NCBI GenBank assembly: GCA_903877095.1
Contig: CAIRCP010000243.1
Span: 1 to 50,636, forward strand
DNA: 50,636 nt
Reading direction: 5' to 3'
DNA from: an uncultured Actinomycetes bacterium
GTDB lineage: Bacteria > Actinomycetota > Actinomycetes > Mycobacteriales > Mycobacteriaceae
The notes beneath the pieces were generated by a model, which saw nothing but the letters and a program-made list of their open reading frames with translations, was not told where the DNA came from and made no database searches. How positions within the stretch are numbered: position 1 is the stretch's first letter; each line of letters starts with the position of its first letter. This document shows, piece after piece, positions 1 through 10,134 of this stretch. Position numbers and translations under genes: made by a program.

Positions 1-31
1 CCCGCCACATCGATCTGGAAGCATTGCAACC

Positions 32-49
32 GTCAATCAACCGATTGAC
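32..49. promoter_or_regulatory. 7-bp inverted repeat, possible operator
   Basis: GTCAATC and GATTGAC form perfect 7-bp arms around a 4-base spacer (AACC). The size fits a TetR-type operator. The gene it would control lies left of the window, so its role cannot be judged here. Confidence 0.3.
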
Positions 50-149
50 CAAGACGAAGTAGCGCAAGCCCCCCACGCGCTCACCATGCGTGAGGCACCA
101 GCCACTACTTCGCGCTCACTTTTAGGTGAGGCACCTCGCCGGAAAGCCC

Positions 150-181
150 GGACGGCCCCCGGTGGTCACCGAGGGCCGTCC
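150..181 (-). terminator. Terminator after the LGFP lipoprotein gene
   Basis: GGACGGCCC (150-158) pairs perfectly with GGGCCGTCC (173-181), and GGTG/CACC in the loop can pair as well. It lies 15 bases beyond the stop codon of the minus-strand LGFP gene. There is no strong U-tract, as is usual in mycobacteria. Confidence 0.65.
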
Positions 182-195
182 GTAAAGCGAATGAA

Positions 196-936
196 CTACT
201 TCTTTGTGACGGTCTCCGAGAAGTTGCCCTTGCCGTCGTTCAGCCAGGTGATGGTGCCGTTCTGGAACTCGCTGATCCAGCCGCCGTTGGCGACCTTCGC
301 GCCGCCGCCGGTCGTGGTCTCGTCGGCGGTCGGCCAGCCGAGGGCGCCGGACGGGCCGCCCTGCTCTCCCGTGTAGCGCTTCAGGATCTCGCCCTGGACC
401 AGGTACGAACCGGCCGGCGAGGTGAAGATGGTGCCATTGGCGAACGGGGTCATGGAGCCGTCGCCGACCGTCTCGGCCATCCCGGTCGGGGCGCCGAGAG
501 CGGTCGCGCCGCCGAGGCGGGTGTAGGCCGCCGCGGTCGGGCCGTCGAGCGACACGTCGCCCAGGCCCTGCACGTTGATCGTGGTCGGCGTACCGACGAC
601 AACCGACGACACGACGCTGCTGGCGGCGCTGGCGCCGCTGCTCGCGACGCTGCTGGCGGCGCTGGCACCGCTGGTGACGACGCTGCTGGCGGCGCTGGCG
701 CCGCTGCTCGCGACACTGCTGGCGGCGCTGGCGCCGCTGCTGGCGACGCTGCTGGCGGCGCTGGCACCGCTGCTGACGGCACTACCGGCGGCGCTGGCTG
801 CCGATGAGCCGATGCTCGAGGCGCTGGACACGGCGTCCTTGGTGGCTTCTTTGGTGGCCGAGCAACTCACGGCGAACGCGACAGCGATGGCGAGGCCGCC
901 GACTCCGGCCGCGGCGCGGGCCATTCTGGTGTTCAT
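196..936 (-). CDS. LGFP-repeat lipoprotein with Ala/Ser-rich tandem-repeat stalk
   Basis: Predicted 246-residue exported protein. The ATG at 936 is chosen because GAAGGAGAA lies just upstream; the frame is open further 5' but without such support. Residues 1-24 form a signal sequence ending AVSC, an imperfect lipobox with Cys25 as the likely lipidated residue. Next comes a low-complexity stalk of Ser, Ala, Gly and Val built from 11-residue repeats (SGASAASSVAS type). The C-terminal ~110 residues carry LGFP-type repeats (YTRLGG..ALGAPTG, GALGWPT), a module found in actinobacterial envelope proteins and thought to bind the cell wall. The stalk presumably holds the LGFP domain away from the membrane; that is inference. 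The gene is monocistronic and divergent from the hydrolase at 1193. Confidence 0.8.
   Translation of the reverse strand: MNTRMARAAAGVGGLAIAVAFAVSCSATKEATKDAVSSASSIGSSAASAAGSAVSSGASAASSVASSGASAASSVASSGASAASSVVTSGASAASSVASSGASAASSVVSSVVVGTPTTINVQGLGDVSLDGPTAAAYTRLGGATALGAPTGMAETVGDGSMTPFANGTIFTSPAGSYLVQGEILKRYTGEQGGPSGALGWPTADETTTGGGAKVANGGWISEFQNGTITWLNDGKGNFSETVTKK
613..777 (-). repeat. Five tandem 33-bp units inside the LGFP gene
   Basis: Five consecutive 33-bp units (613-645, 646-678, 679-711, 712-744, 745-777) differ at only a few positions, each encoding 11 residues. Because the unit is a multiple of three, copy-number change would lengthen or shorten the stalk without breaking the frame. 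Confidence 0.85.
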
Positions 937-1127
937 TCTGGGTGTTCTCCTTCTTTGGATGACAGTGACGCGTGCGTCGAACGTCAAGGTAGCAAACGAA
1001 CTGTACGCGCGTGCAGGCCCCAAATCGTTACGTGGAATCTCGTTTCAGCAAAGAATTGATGAAAGAGCGGTACGGATGTGACGGTTGGGACTCGCAACAA
1101 ACTCGATCGCCGGTACTTGCTGTCACC

Positions 1128-1149
1128 GAGCGTAAGAGCGGTTACGCTC
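1128..1149. promoter_or_regulatory. 8-bp inverted repeat upstream of the hpx-like gene
   Basis: GAGCGTAA and TTACGCTC are perfect 8-bp arms with a 6-base spacer, ending 43 bases before the hydrolase start. The size and position suit a repressor operator. The 937-1192 interval is a divergent promoter region with no other feature I can support. Confidence 0.4.
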
Positions 1150-1192
1150 CCCCATCGGGGCGGCAGTGTCGCCGCACCGACAAGGAGCGATG

Positions 1193-2171
1193 ATGTCGGC
1201 ACCAACGATGGATCGGCAGCGGGTCAAGACCAGCCAGGTTCTCAGTAGGGGCCCCAACCTCCCTCCCAGCCGGACCATGATCGTGCATTCCGCCGACGGC
1301 ACCCGGTTGCACACCGAGGTGTTCGGGCCGGCCAATGGCTACCCGATCGTGCTGGCGCACGGGATCACCTGCTCGCTTCAGGCCTGGCATGAGCAGATCA
1401 ACGATCTCTCCCGCGACTTTCGGGTCATCGCCTACGACCACCGGGGACACGGGCGCAGCGGCGTGCCCGCACCGTCGGCCTACAGCCTCGACCACCTGGC
1501 CGCCGACCTCGACGCCGTGCTCGCTGCGGTGCTGCGGCCGGGGGAGCGGGCCGTCATCGCGGGCCACATCCATGGGCGGAATCGCGATCAGCGCCTGGTC
1601 CGACCGGTTCCGTGACCGGGTGCAGCAGCGCGCTGACGCGGTCGCGCTGATCAACACCACCCACGGAAACCTGCTCGACAAGATCCAACTCCTGCGGGTG
1701 CCCGGCGTGCTGCGGTCGACCCGCATCGCGGCCGCCCGCCAGATGATCCGTTCCCTTGGGGGTGCTCCGCTGTTCCAGGGAACGCAACCGGGTAGCCGCC
1801 GGTTCCTGCAGATGATGGCTATCGGCGCGGATGCCGACCCGGCCATCTCCCGGCTGCTGCACGACATCTTCGCCGCAACCTCGCCCGCCGGCCGGGGTGC
1901 CTGGGCGCGGGTCCTCGTCGACGAACTCGGCCCGAAGGTCTACATCGACCTCTCGGGCTTGACCGTGCCCGCGCTGGTTATCGGCAGCAGCAAGGACCGA
2001 TTGCTGCCGATGTGCCGGGCCCGCAAGATCGCCGAGGCCGTCCCCAACCTGATCGAACTCGTCGAGATGCCCGGCGGGCACTGCGCCATGCTGGAATACC
2101 CCGGCGACGTCAACGGCCACCTGCGCGGCCTGGTCAACGCCGTCATGTCGTCCCAGCGGATCAGTTCCTGA
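1193..2171 (+). pseudogene. hpx: Alpha/beta hydrolase (Hpx/Rv3171c-like), frameshifted at the nucleophile elbow
   Basis: The N-terminal part reads in one frame (SADGTRLHTEVFGP, LAHGITCSLQAWHEQ, IAYDHRGHGRSG) and the rest in the next frame (RFRDRVQQRADAVALIN to the C-terminus, with the DRLLP acid region and the GGHC catalytic His). The switch is explained by one extra A at 1568: removing it turns GHIHGR into GHSMGG, the canonical nucleophile elbow. As written, the catalytic Ser is lost and translation stops at 1615. AAGGAG at 1182-1187 supports the start at 1193 (1190 is an alternative). Order next to an amine oxidase matches M. tuberculosis Rv3171c (hpx)-Rv3170 (aofH). It is either a recent pseudogene or a single-base sequence error. 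The 3' end overlaps the convergent amine-oxidase gene by 11 bases. Confidence 0.8.
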
Positions 2172-3543
2172 TCGCTGCCAGGGTCTGAACCACCTCCGCA
2201 GCGGCGCGCTGGCCCGAGCGCACCGCGCCGTCCATGAACCCGGTCCACTCGTCAGCCGTTTCGGTGCCGGCCCAGTGCAGCGGGCCGACCGGCTGCCGCA
2301 GCAGCGGCCCGAACTGCGTCCACGATCCGGGGGGCACCGCCGCGGTCGGTCCGCCGGGCGCGAAATTCTCTGCGCCCCAACGCTGATCGGTGAAGTCCAA
2401 GGGGTGAAGTGCCTCCTCGCCGAACAGCGCGGCGAAGCTCTGCAGTGCCTGTTCGCGGCGCTGCGCGGGCTCCAGCCGGTCGAAGTGCCGGGCGTCGGTG
2501 AAGCCGAGCAGGATGCCGGGTCCATCAGGTCCGATTGATCCCCCGGTCGCTGCGCTCCTGCCCAGGGGTGGGCTCACGTCGAAGGTGATGAAGACCGGGC
2601 CCTCGTCGGAGAGTGCCTGCCCGGAGAGCCCCTGAGCCCGCCAGAACGGCGTCGGATAGGCGGCATAGGACTTGGTGAGTGCGCCCAGCGGCCAGCGCTG
2701 GGCCAGCTGCTGGTACTGGATGGGCGGCGCCGGGGCGATGTCGATGTCGAGGCGCTGCGACGGCGCGACCGCGATGATCGCCCGCCGGGCCTCGACCACA
2801 CCTGCCGACGAACTCACCGCGACCGCATTCTCGGACCACTCGATGCGGGATACGATGGCGCCCAAACGGATTCGCTCACCGAGTTCGTCAGCGATCCTGG
2901 CCGACATCTGGTGTGTGCCGTGCACGAAATGGTCCTGCTGTGCGCCCCCGGCAGTGTCGAGCATGCGGTCAAGGCCGCCGGAGGTCTTGACGTAGCGCAC
3001 CGCATGCAGCATCGACACCTCGTCGGGCTCGGCTCCCCACGTCACGCGCGACATGATCGCCATCAGCTGGTGGGAGCCTGCCGTCGCGCGGACCTTGCGC
3101 AGCCAGTCGCCCAGACTCATGCTGTCCAGCTCGGCGGCCCGCTTTGACGCCCAAGGTTCGGTGATGTCGACGTCGCGCGCGATGCGCTCGAACTGCCACT
3201 GGATGCGGCCGATGTCGAGCAGGCCGATCAGACCCAGTTTCGGGATGGTGCCGGTGTACCTGCGCACCGTGCCCCGCCAGCGGATGAGGTTGGCGCCGGC
3301 GGAGTAGGTGGGGGTGGTCTCGCAGCCCAGATCGGCGGCCAGTTTGAGGACGGCGTCCTGGGTGGGGCCGACGAACGAGGCCCCCAAGTCGATGGCCACT
3401 CCGGCCAGCGTGGCCGGTTTGGTGCGGCCGCCCACCCGGTCGCGGCCTTCGAGCACCACGACGTCGAGGCCCTGCCTCGTCAGTTCCCGCGCCGCCGTCA
3501 ACCCCGCCAGCCCCGCACCGATCACCACCACGTCATGCGCCAT
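2161..3543 (-). CDS. aofH: Flavin-containing monoamine oxidase (AofH/Rv3170-like)
   Basis: A 460-residue FAD-dependent amine oxidase of the MAO type. An N-terminal dinucleotide-binding motif ([11 protein letters not shown], ~5-15) is followed by the acidic end of the second beta strand ([13 protein letters not shown]) and the [12 protein letters not shown] segment typical of amine oxidases. Near the C-terminus [19 protein letters not shown] is the conserved FAD-contact region. The family oxidises primary or secondary amines to aldehydes or imines with H2O2 release; the substrate here is unknown. There is no signal peptide, so it is likely cytosolic or peripheral. It lies beside the hpx-like gene as in M. 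tuberculosis. Its coding sequence holds a core match to the 36-bp repeat seen at 36980. Confidence 0.9.
   Translation of the reverse strand: MAHDVVVIGAGLAGLTAARELTRQGLDVVVLEGRDRVGGRTKPATLAGVAIDLGASFVGPTQDAVLKLAADLGCETTPTYSAGANLIRWRGTVRRYTGTIPKLGLIGLLDIGRIQWQFERIARDVDITEPWASKRAAELDSMSLGDWLRKVRATAGSHQLMAIMSRVTWGAEPDEVSMLHAVRYVKTSGGLDRMLDTAGGAQQDHFVHGTHQMSARIADELGERIRLGAIVSRIEWSENAVAVSSSAGVVEARRAIIAVAPSQRLDIDIAPAPPIQYQQLAQRWPLGALTKSYAAYPTPFWRAQGLSGQALSDEGPVFITFDVSPPLGRSAATGGSIGPDGPGILLGFTDARHFDRLEPAQRREQALQSFAALFGEEALHPLDFTDQRWGAENFAPGGPTAAVPPGSWTQFGPLLRQPVGPLHWAGTETADEWTGFMDGAVRSGQRAAAEVVQTLAAIRN
2534..2565. repeat. Diverged core match to the 36-bp repeat
   Basis: The 18-base core GTCGCTGCGCTCCTGCCC at 2546-2563 is identical to part of the repeat at 36980-37087, and the bases before it (TCCCCCG) also resemble the unit. 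It lies in the coding region of the amine oxidase in a different reading frame from the other copies. Confidence 0.5.
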
Positions 3544-3668
3544 GGCTCCAGTCTCGCGTGTCCCTCAGACCGCAACCAACATGGGGCCGGGAATGCATCG
3601 ACGCTGCGCCCAGCGCGCCCCTTCCCCGGAAACCACGCTCTGGCTGCAGAGCTGATGCGGGCCACGCT

Positions 3669-3700
3669 CTGGGCGCAGTGTTGTCTGGGCGCAGTGTTGT
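3669..3700. repeat. Perfect 16-bp tandem duplication
   Basis: CTGGGCGCAGTGTTGT occurs twice in direct succession (3669-3684, 3685-3700), in the short intergenic region 33 bases upstream of the F420-type monooxygenase start. It could be a chance duplication or a regulator-binding repeat. Confidence 0.7.
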
Positions 3701-3732
3701 CTGAAAGTCGATCGGGGAGAAGAGTTGCGGCG

Positions 3733-4725
3733 GTGAAAGTCCTGACTGCCCTGTTCGGGCCCACCGACGCCGTCGCCCGGGCCCGAGCCCTTCGCGAGGC
3801 CGGTGCTGCCGGAGTCTTCACCTTCGAGGGTCCGCACGACGTTTTCGCGCCGTTGACGCTGGCTTCGACCGTCGGCGGCCTGGACTTGATGACCAACGTC
3901 GCGATCGCCTTCCCGCGCAACCCGATTCAGCTGGCGCATCAGGCCTACGACCACCAGTTGCTCAGCGGCGGCCGGTTCACCCTGGGGCTGGGCACCCAGA
4001 TCCGCACGCAGGTGGAGAAGCGCTACGGCGCGTCGTTCGACCGGCCGGTCGTTCGGATGCGCGAACTGGTCAGTGCACTGCGCGCGATTTTCGGCGTCTG
4101 GCAGGACGGCGGGCGGCTGGATTTCCGCGGCGAGTTCTACCGCCACACCCTGATGACGCCGACGTTCAACCCTGGCCCCAATCCCTTTGGGCCGCCGCCC
4201 ATTTACGTCGGTGCGCTCGGACCGCGGCTCACCGCAGCCACCGCCGAGGTGGCCGACGGGCTGCTGGTGATGCCGTTCGGAACGGCCCGCTATCTGCGCG
4301 AGGCGACCATGCCCGCGGTGCGGGCCGGGTTGGCTGCCCGCGACGACGGAGCCGCGGCTGACTTCGCGGTGGTGCCGGAGGTGATCGTCTCGGCGGGCGA
4401 CGATCACGAGGCCACCCGCCGCCTACTGGCGTTCTACGGGTCCACCCCGGCCTACCGCCCGGTGCTGGACATCCACGGCTGGGGGGAGCTGCAACCGGAA
4501 CTGAACCTGCTGTCCAAGCAGGGCCGGTGGGCCGAGATGGGCGGGCTGATCGGCGACGAGATGCTGCACGCCATCGCCGCGTGCGGGACACCCGCACAGA
4601 TCGCCGCCCACATCCGGGAGCGCATCGAGGCCGCCGACGGCGCCCGGGTGGACGCGGTCTGCCTCTACCAGCCGGGCCCGATGGAGCCCGCCGCGCTGTC
4701 GGCGATCGTCACCGCATTGCGCTAG
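3733..4725 (+). CDS. LLM-class F420-dependent oxidoreductase
   Basis: A 330-residue luciferase-like (TIM-barrel) oxidoreductase of the family that in mycobacteria mostly uses coenzyme F420. Supporting stretches are TNVAIAFPRNPIQLAHQAYDH, GRFTLGLGTQIRTQVEKRYG, and PPPIYVGALGPRLTAATAEVADG, the typical central barrel segments. The GTG at 3733 is chosen because the homologous sequence begins there (KVLTALFGPTDA) and a GGGGAGAAGAG stretch precedes it. The substrate is unknown. It is divergent from the amine oxidase and convergent, 8 bases apart, with the TMEM175-like gene. It has no counterpart between Rv3169 and Rv3170 in M. tuberculosis, so it looks like an insertion into that conserved order. 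Confidence 0.88.
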   Translation: MKVLTALFGPTDAVARARALREAGAAGVFTFEGPHDVFAPLTLASTVGGLDLMTNVAIAFPRNPIQLAHQAYDHQLLSGGRFTLGLGTQIRTQVEKRYGASFDRPVVRMRELVSALRAIFGVWQDGGRLDFRGEFYRHTLMTPTFNPGPNPFGPPPIYVGALGPRLTAATAEVADGLLVMPFGTARYLREATMPAVRAGLAARDDGAAADFAVVPEVIVSAGDDHEATRRLLAFYGSTPAYRPVLDIHGWGELQPELNLLSKQGRWAEMGGLIGDEMLHAIAACGTPAQIAAHIRERIEAADGARVDAVCLYQPGPMEPAALSAIVTALR

Positions 4726-4733
4726 CGGGCGCG

Positions 4734-5372
4734 TCAGCGGCTCCGGCGCGCGACGGCCAGTCCCACCGCCGGGCCGATCAGGACGAGGGACAGCCAGGAC
4801 CACTGGGCGGCGTTCGGGCCGAACCGGTAGGCGATCGGGATGGAGATAAGGAAGACCACCGCGACCGCGAGCGAGTGCGCGATCAAATCCGTTCTGGGCA
4901 GCGGTCTGTCGGTGAGCCCGCGCGCTCTGCCGACCAGGATCAGCGCCACCGTGGCGAGGGCGATCGAGGCGACGTTGACGGCGAAGACGGCCGTCGGCAG
5001 CGGATATTTGTAAGGGTCCGGGGCGCTGACGGCCCTGGTGGTGAAGGGGACGAAGATCACCAGCGCCACCAGGTAGATGCAGATCCGGACGGTGGGGGCG
5101 TCGAGGGCGTGAAACAACGACAGCGCTTGATGGTTGAGCACCCACATGCCCGCGATCACGAGGAAGCTGATGAGGAAGGCGACGAGTCGATCGCCGATGC
5201 CGCCGCTCAGGAGGGTGTGCAGGTTGTGCCACTCCGCAGGCGGTGGTACTTCGAGGTCGACGACCAGCAACGTGAGCGCGAACCCGAAGATGGCGTCCAT
5301 CAGGGTCATGGCACGAATGAACTCGACGCTCTCCCGCTCATAGAACCAACTACCGGGTCTGCGGGCGGTCAC
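4734..5372 (-). CDS. TMEM175/DUF1211-family membrane protein, putative K+ channel
   Basis: A 212-residue integral membrane protein with about six hydrophobic segments. The N-terminal helix RAMTLMDAIFGFALTLLVVD (20-39) aligns with the TMEM175 signature R-x3-F-S-D, but F is Leu24 and S is Met25; Arg20 and Asp26 are kept. The second-helix pattern W-x3-H (MWVLNHQAL) is also present. Bacterial TMEM175 proteins are tetrameric potassium-permeable channels with one six-helix repeat per chain. The GTG start overlaps the stop of the Rv3169-like gene (GTGA), so it is probably translationally coupled. The altered signature could change gating or selectivity, or mean a different role. Confidence 0.75.
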   Translation of the reverse strand: MTARRPGSWFYERESVEFIRAMTLMDAIFGFALTLLVVDLEVPPPAEWHNLHTLLSGGIGDRLVAFLISFLVIAGMWVLNHQALSLFHALDAPTVRICIYLVALVIFVPFTTRAVSAPDPYKYPLPTAVFAVNVASIALATVALILVGRARGLTDRPLPRTDLIAHSLAVAVVFLISIPIAYRFGPNAAQWSWLSLVLIGPAVGLAVARRSR

Positions 5373-6484
5373 GGCGCGACTCCGAGCCAGTCGGCGAATC
5401 CGGAGGGATCGTGGCGGCCGAGTGCCCCGTGCTCGAACAACCCCCAGCCCTCATGGACCGATGCGGAGTCGTCGTAACACTGCGCCCGGCCGACGTGGTC
5501 GATGACGCCGAACCCGGACCGGGCGATGACGGCCGGGTCGGTCATGTCGTAGGTGCGGCGTTCGGTGAACTTCGGGCCCTTCCAGGTGCCGTGCAGCCAG
5601 TCGGAGTCGCCGCCGTAACCGCCGCCGACGTGAATGGGCACCGGCAGCTTGGATGTGATCTCAAAGCGCACCGGGGTGCCGGTGGCGTCGGTGGCGTCGA
5701 TGGTGGCGCCGGTGGGAATCCTTGTGCCCGAGCGATAGTGGATCTTCACCCGCGGCCACCCCAGTTGCTCCACCCGCCCGTCGCGCCAGATGCGGGTGCA
5801 GTCGTTGAGCGAGCGGTAGCCGGTGGGGTCTTCCTGGATGATGACGACGATGGCGAAGTCGTCGAACGCCATCGGCACGTAGAGCCACCACATGCCCTCG
5901 AACGGCGGGTCGGCCGGCCGCCCGGGCGGTTCGGCCTCACCAACTGGGCGGATGCCCCACGACCTGTCCCGGCTGCCGATCCAGGTGGCCGGGTCGACGG
6001 CGATTTGGCGGCCGTCGATGACGAGTTGGCCGCTCCAGGAGCCGAGTTGGGCGAACCGCTGGGCGTCCAGGGTCACCCGGCTGCCCGAGCGCATCAGGTG
6101 GCGCTGCTCCTGCACCACCGGAAACAGGCCGTCCCAGGTGAGGTCGCAGGCGATGCCCTCGGTCTCCTCGAGCACGATGCGCAGCTTCTGCAGCGGTTCG
6201 ACGACCTCGACGCGGTAGCCGTTGACGTGCTGGTGCAGGCGGTCGGCATCGATGACGTCGGACAGATGGACGGCGGTCTGGACGTCACCCTGCCGGACCA
6301 GGAGAAAAGCGTCCTTGACGCCCAGGTTGGGGTAGTAGCCGATGCCGCTGATGACGAAGATGTCGCCGGTGCGGTCATGGGCGTTGAAATAGGAGCGGTC
6401 GTAGAAGTTGCGGTCGGAGGGGCCCGGCCAGGCGATCGGCTGGGGGAGCTGATGGACCGGGTATTCGTCAAGCGGGCCAAGCAT
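5369..6484 (-). CDS. Conserved protein, Rv3169 family
   Basis: A 371-residue soluble-looking protein of unknown function. Landmarks are IAWPGPSDRNFYDRSYFN near the N-terminus, IFVISGIGYYPNLGVKDAF, SRDRSWGIRPVG in the middle and DMTDPAVIARSGFGVIDHVG near the C-terminus. Its position directly after the Rv3168-like phosphotransferase matches M. tuberculosis Rv3168-Rv3169. The ATG at 6484 follows the upstream stop by two bases, so co-translation is likely. Proteins of this type often sit beside ACAD/APH-type genes, which hints at acyl-CoA or steroid-like metabolism, but I cannot assign a reaction. Confidence 0.8.
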   Translation of the reverse strand: MLGPLDEYPVHQLPQPIAWPGPSDRNFYDRSYFNAHDRTGDIFVISGIGYYPNLGVKDAFLLVRQGDVQTAVHLSDVIDADRLHQHVNGYRVEVVEPLQKLRIVLEETEGIACDLTWDGLFPVVQEQRHLMRSGSRVTLDAQRFAQLGSWSGQLVIDGRQIAVDPATWIGSRDRSWGIRPVGEAEPPGRPADPPFEGMWWLYVPMAFDDFAIVVIIQEDPTGYRSLNDCTRIWRDGRVEQLGWPRVKIHYRSGTRIPTGATIDATDATGTPVRFEITSKLPVPIHVGGGYGGDSDWLHGTWKGPKFTERRTYDMTDPAVIARSGFGVIDHVGRAQCYDDSASVHEGWGLFEHGALGRHDPSGFADWLGVAP

Positions 6485-6486
6485 AT

Positions 6487-8312
<1,826 letters not shown>

Positions 8313-8488
8313 CAACGTTCTCCTCACCCTGGAACCGCGACAAGACAGTCAGCGACTAAACGGGGCTTTCACCGTGAGGGTGACCCGACATGGACGCCCT
8401 CCCTCACATCTGGCTCGATATCAGCCGGAGCTGTTGTGAGCGTAACTGTCCTGTGCCGCATAGAGAAGGGTTCCCAGTCGCCGGGTGC

Positions 8489-9289
8489 TCAGAGTCTGCT
8501 GCCGGCGGCGTCTCCGCCGAACCGCTGGGCCAGCCATACCGGCAGGACGGCCAGGATGGTCAGCGTCGCGGCCACAACGTTGATCACCGGGGCCTGATTC
8601 GGCCGGAACAGGTTGCCGAAGATCCAGATCGGCAGCGTCTGGACCGTCGGGCCGGCGGTGAACGTCGTGACGACGATCTCGTCGAAGCTCAGCGCGAACG
8701 CCAGGATCGCCCCGGCCAGCAGTGCGCCGCGGGTCATCGGGAACGTCACGTAGCGGAAGGTCTGGAACTGCGACGCGCCCAGATCCGACGACGCGTCCTC
8801 CAGGCCGGTGCCGAGGCGGCGCAGGCGGGCCTGGATGTTGTTGAACACGACCACGATGCAGAACGTCGCATGACCCACGATCACCGTCGCCAGCCCGAGT
8901 GCGACGTGCAGCGCGGAGGTGAAGGTCGCGTTCAGGGCGATGCCGGTCACGATTCCCGGAAACGTAATCGGCAGTACCACAAGCAGATTCACGGTCTGTC
9001 TTCCGAAGAACTGGTAGCGCTGCACCGCGAAAGCGGCCATCGTTCCCAGCACGAGGGCGATGGCCGTCGCGCACAGGCCGACCACCACCGAGTTGCCCAG
9101 CGCCCGCCACATGCCCTCGTTGGCCCAGGCGTCACGCCACCACCGCAGCGTCCACCCGGTCGGTGGGAAGGCGAACGTCTTCGAGGAGTTGAACGCGTTG
9201 ACCAGCACCAGCAGCAGCGGGGCGTACAAGAAGACGAGCGCGCCGATGGTCCACGCCCGCAGCAGGGTTCGAGTCCGGTTCGACAGCAT
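8489..9289 (-). CDS. potC: Polyamine-type ABC transporter permease (PotC-like)
   Basis: A 266-residue inner-membrane permease with six predicted helices. The EAA loop that docks on the ATPase is visible as EDASSDLGASQFQTFRYVTFPM. N-terminal LYAPLLLVLVNAFNSSK is typical of PotC/PotI. It is last in potA-potD-potB-potC; its ATG overlaps the potB stop by one base (TGATG). The system imports spermidine, putrescine or a related organic cation; the specificity cannot be read from the permease. The 8313-8488 interval beyond it holds no feature I can support. Confidence 0.9.
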   Translation of the reverse strand: MLSNRTRTLLRAWTIGALVFLYAPLLLVLVNAFNSSKTFAFPPTGWTLRWWRDAWANEGMWRALGNSVVVGLCATAIALVLGTMAAFAVQRYQFFGRQTVNLLVVLPITFPGIVTGIALNATFTSALHVALGLATVIVGHATFCIVVVFNNIQARLRRLGTGLEDASSDLGASQFQTFRYVTFPMTRGALLAGAILAFALSFDEIVVTTFTAGPTVQTLPIWIFGNLFRPNQAPVINVVAATLTILAVLPVWLAQRFGGDAAGSRL

Positions 9290-10134
9290 CAGACGTTCTC
9301 CAGCGCGCCGGTGCGCCGCATCGCCAGGAGGTAGAGCAGCACCGCCGTCAGCGGGATCAGCGACAGTGCCGCGGCCAGTGGCTGGTTGTTGGCGGTCACC
9401 AGTTGCCCGTAGATGATGTTGCCCAGCATCTGGGTTTTCCCGCCGACGATGGTGACGGCGATGTAGTCACCGAGAGTCAGCGAGAACGTGAAGATCGACC
9501 CCGCGGCGATGCCGGGGAACACCAGCGGGCCGACCACCCGGGCCAGCGTGGTCAGGTCCGAGGCGCCCAGATCCGAGCTGGCGTCGATGAGGTGGTCGGG
9601 CACCCGTCCCAGGGCGGCGAAGACTGGAATCACCATGTACGGCAACCACAGATAGCTCAGCGTCACGATCGTGGCGATCAGCCCGTACCCGGGGGTGTAG
9701 CCGACGACCCAGTGCAGCGGCCCCTCCGGGGAGAGCATCATGCGCCAGGCATAGGCCTTGACCAGATAGCTCGCCCACAGCGGGGTGGTGACCGCGACCA
9801 CCAGCGCCAGTCGGGTCCGTCGGGACGCGACCTTGGCCATGAACAACGCCAGCGGGACGGCCAGCACCGCACAGATCAGCGTCACGGTCAGCGCGATGCC
9901 GATGGTGCGCAGCGTCGCGGTGCGGAACACCGCGTCGGTGAGCACCCGGACGATGTTGTCGGTGGTGAACGTACGCACCACCGCGCCGGTGAAGTCGTTG
10001 ACGCCCCACAACGCGGAAACCAGAAGCACCGCAAGGGAACCCAGATAGGCGACGACCAGCCAGGTCAGTGGGGGAACGAGCAGAAAGGCCAGGCTCAAGC
10101 TGCGACCCTGTCGTTGCCCGGGCCCCTGACTCAC
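9289..10134 (-). CDS. potB: Polyamine-type ABC transporter permease (PotB-like)
   Basis: A 281-residue permease, partner of PotC. The first membrane helix is LAFLLVPPLTWLVVAYLGSLAVL; the EAA loop reads IDASSDLGASDLTTLARVVGPLVFPG. The GTG at 10134 overlaps the upstream stop as GTGA, which fixes the start and implies translational coupling to the binding-protein gene. Confidence 0.9.
   Translation of the reverse strand: MSQGPGQRQGRSLSLAFLLVPPLTWLVVAYLGSLAVLLVSALWGVNDFTGAVVRTFTTDNIVRVLTDAVFRTATLRTIGIALTVTLICAVLAVPLALFMAKVASRRTRLALVVAVTTPLWASYLVKAYAWRMMLSPEGPLHWVVGYTPGYGLIATIVTLSYLWLPYMVIPVFAALGRVPDHLIDASSDLGASDLTTLARVVGPLVFPGIAAGSIFTFSLTLGDYIAVTIVGGKTQMLGNIIYGQLVTANNQPLAAALSLIPLTAVLLYLLAMRRTGALENV

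Noticed and set aside
122..140. Resemblance to an IdeR/DtxR iron box (TTAGGTGAGGC...)
   Set aside because: Only the left half agrees with the consensus; the right half does not, and no iron-related gene is next to it in the window.
575..1081. Leu/Ala repeat frame opposite the LGFP gene
   Set aside because: It is the mirror of the 33-bp repeats; the LGFP strand has a ribosome site, signal sequence and recognisable domain.
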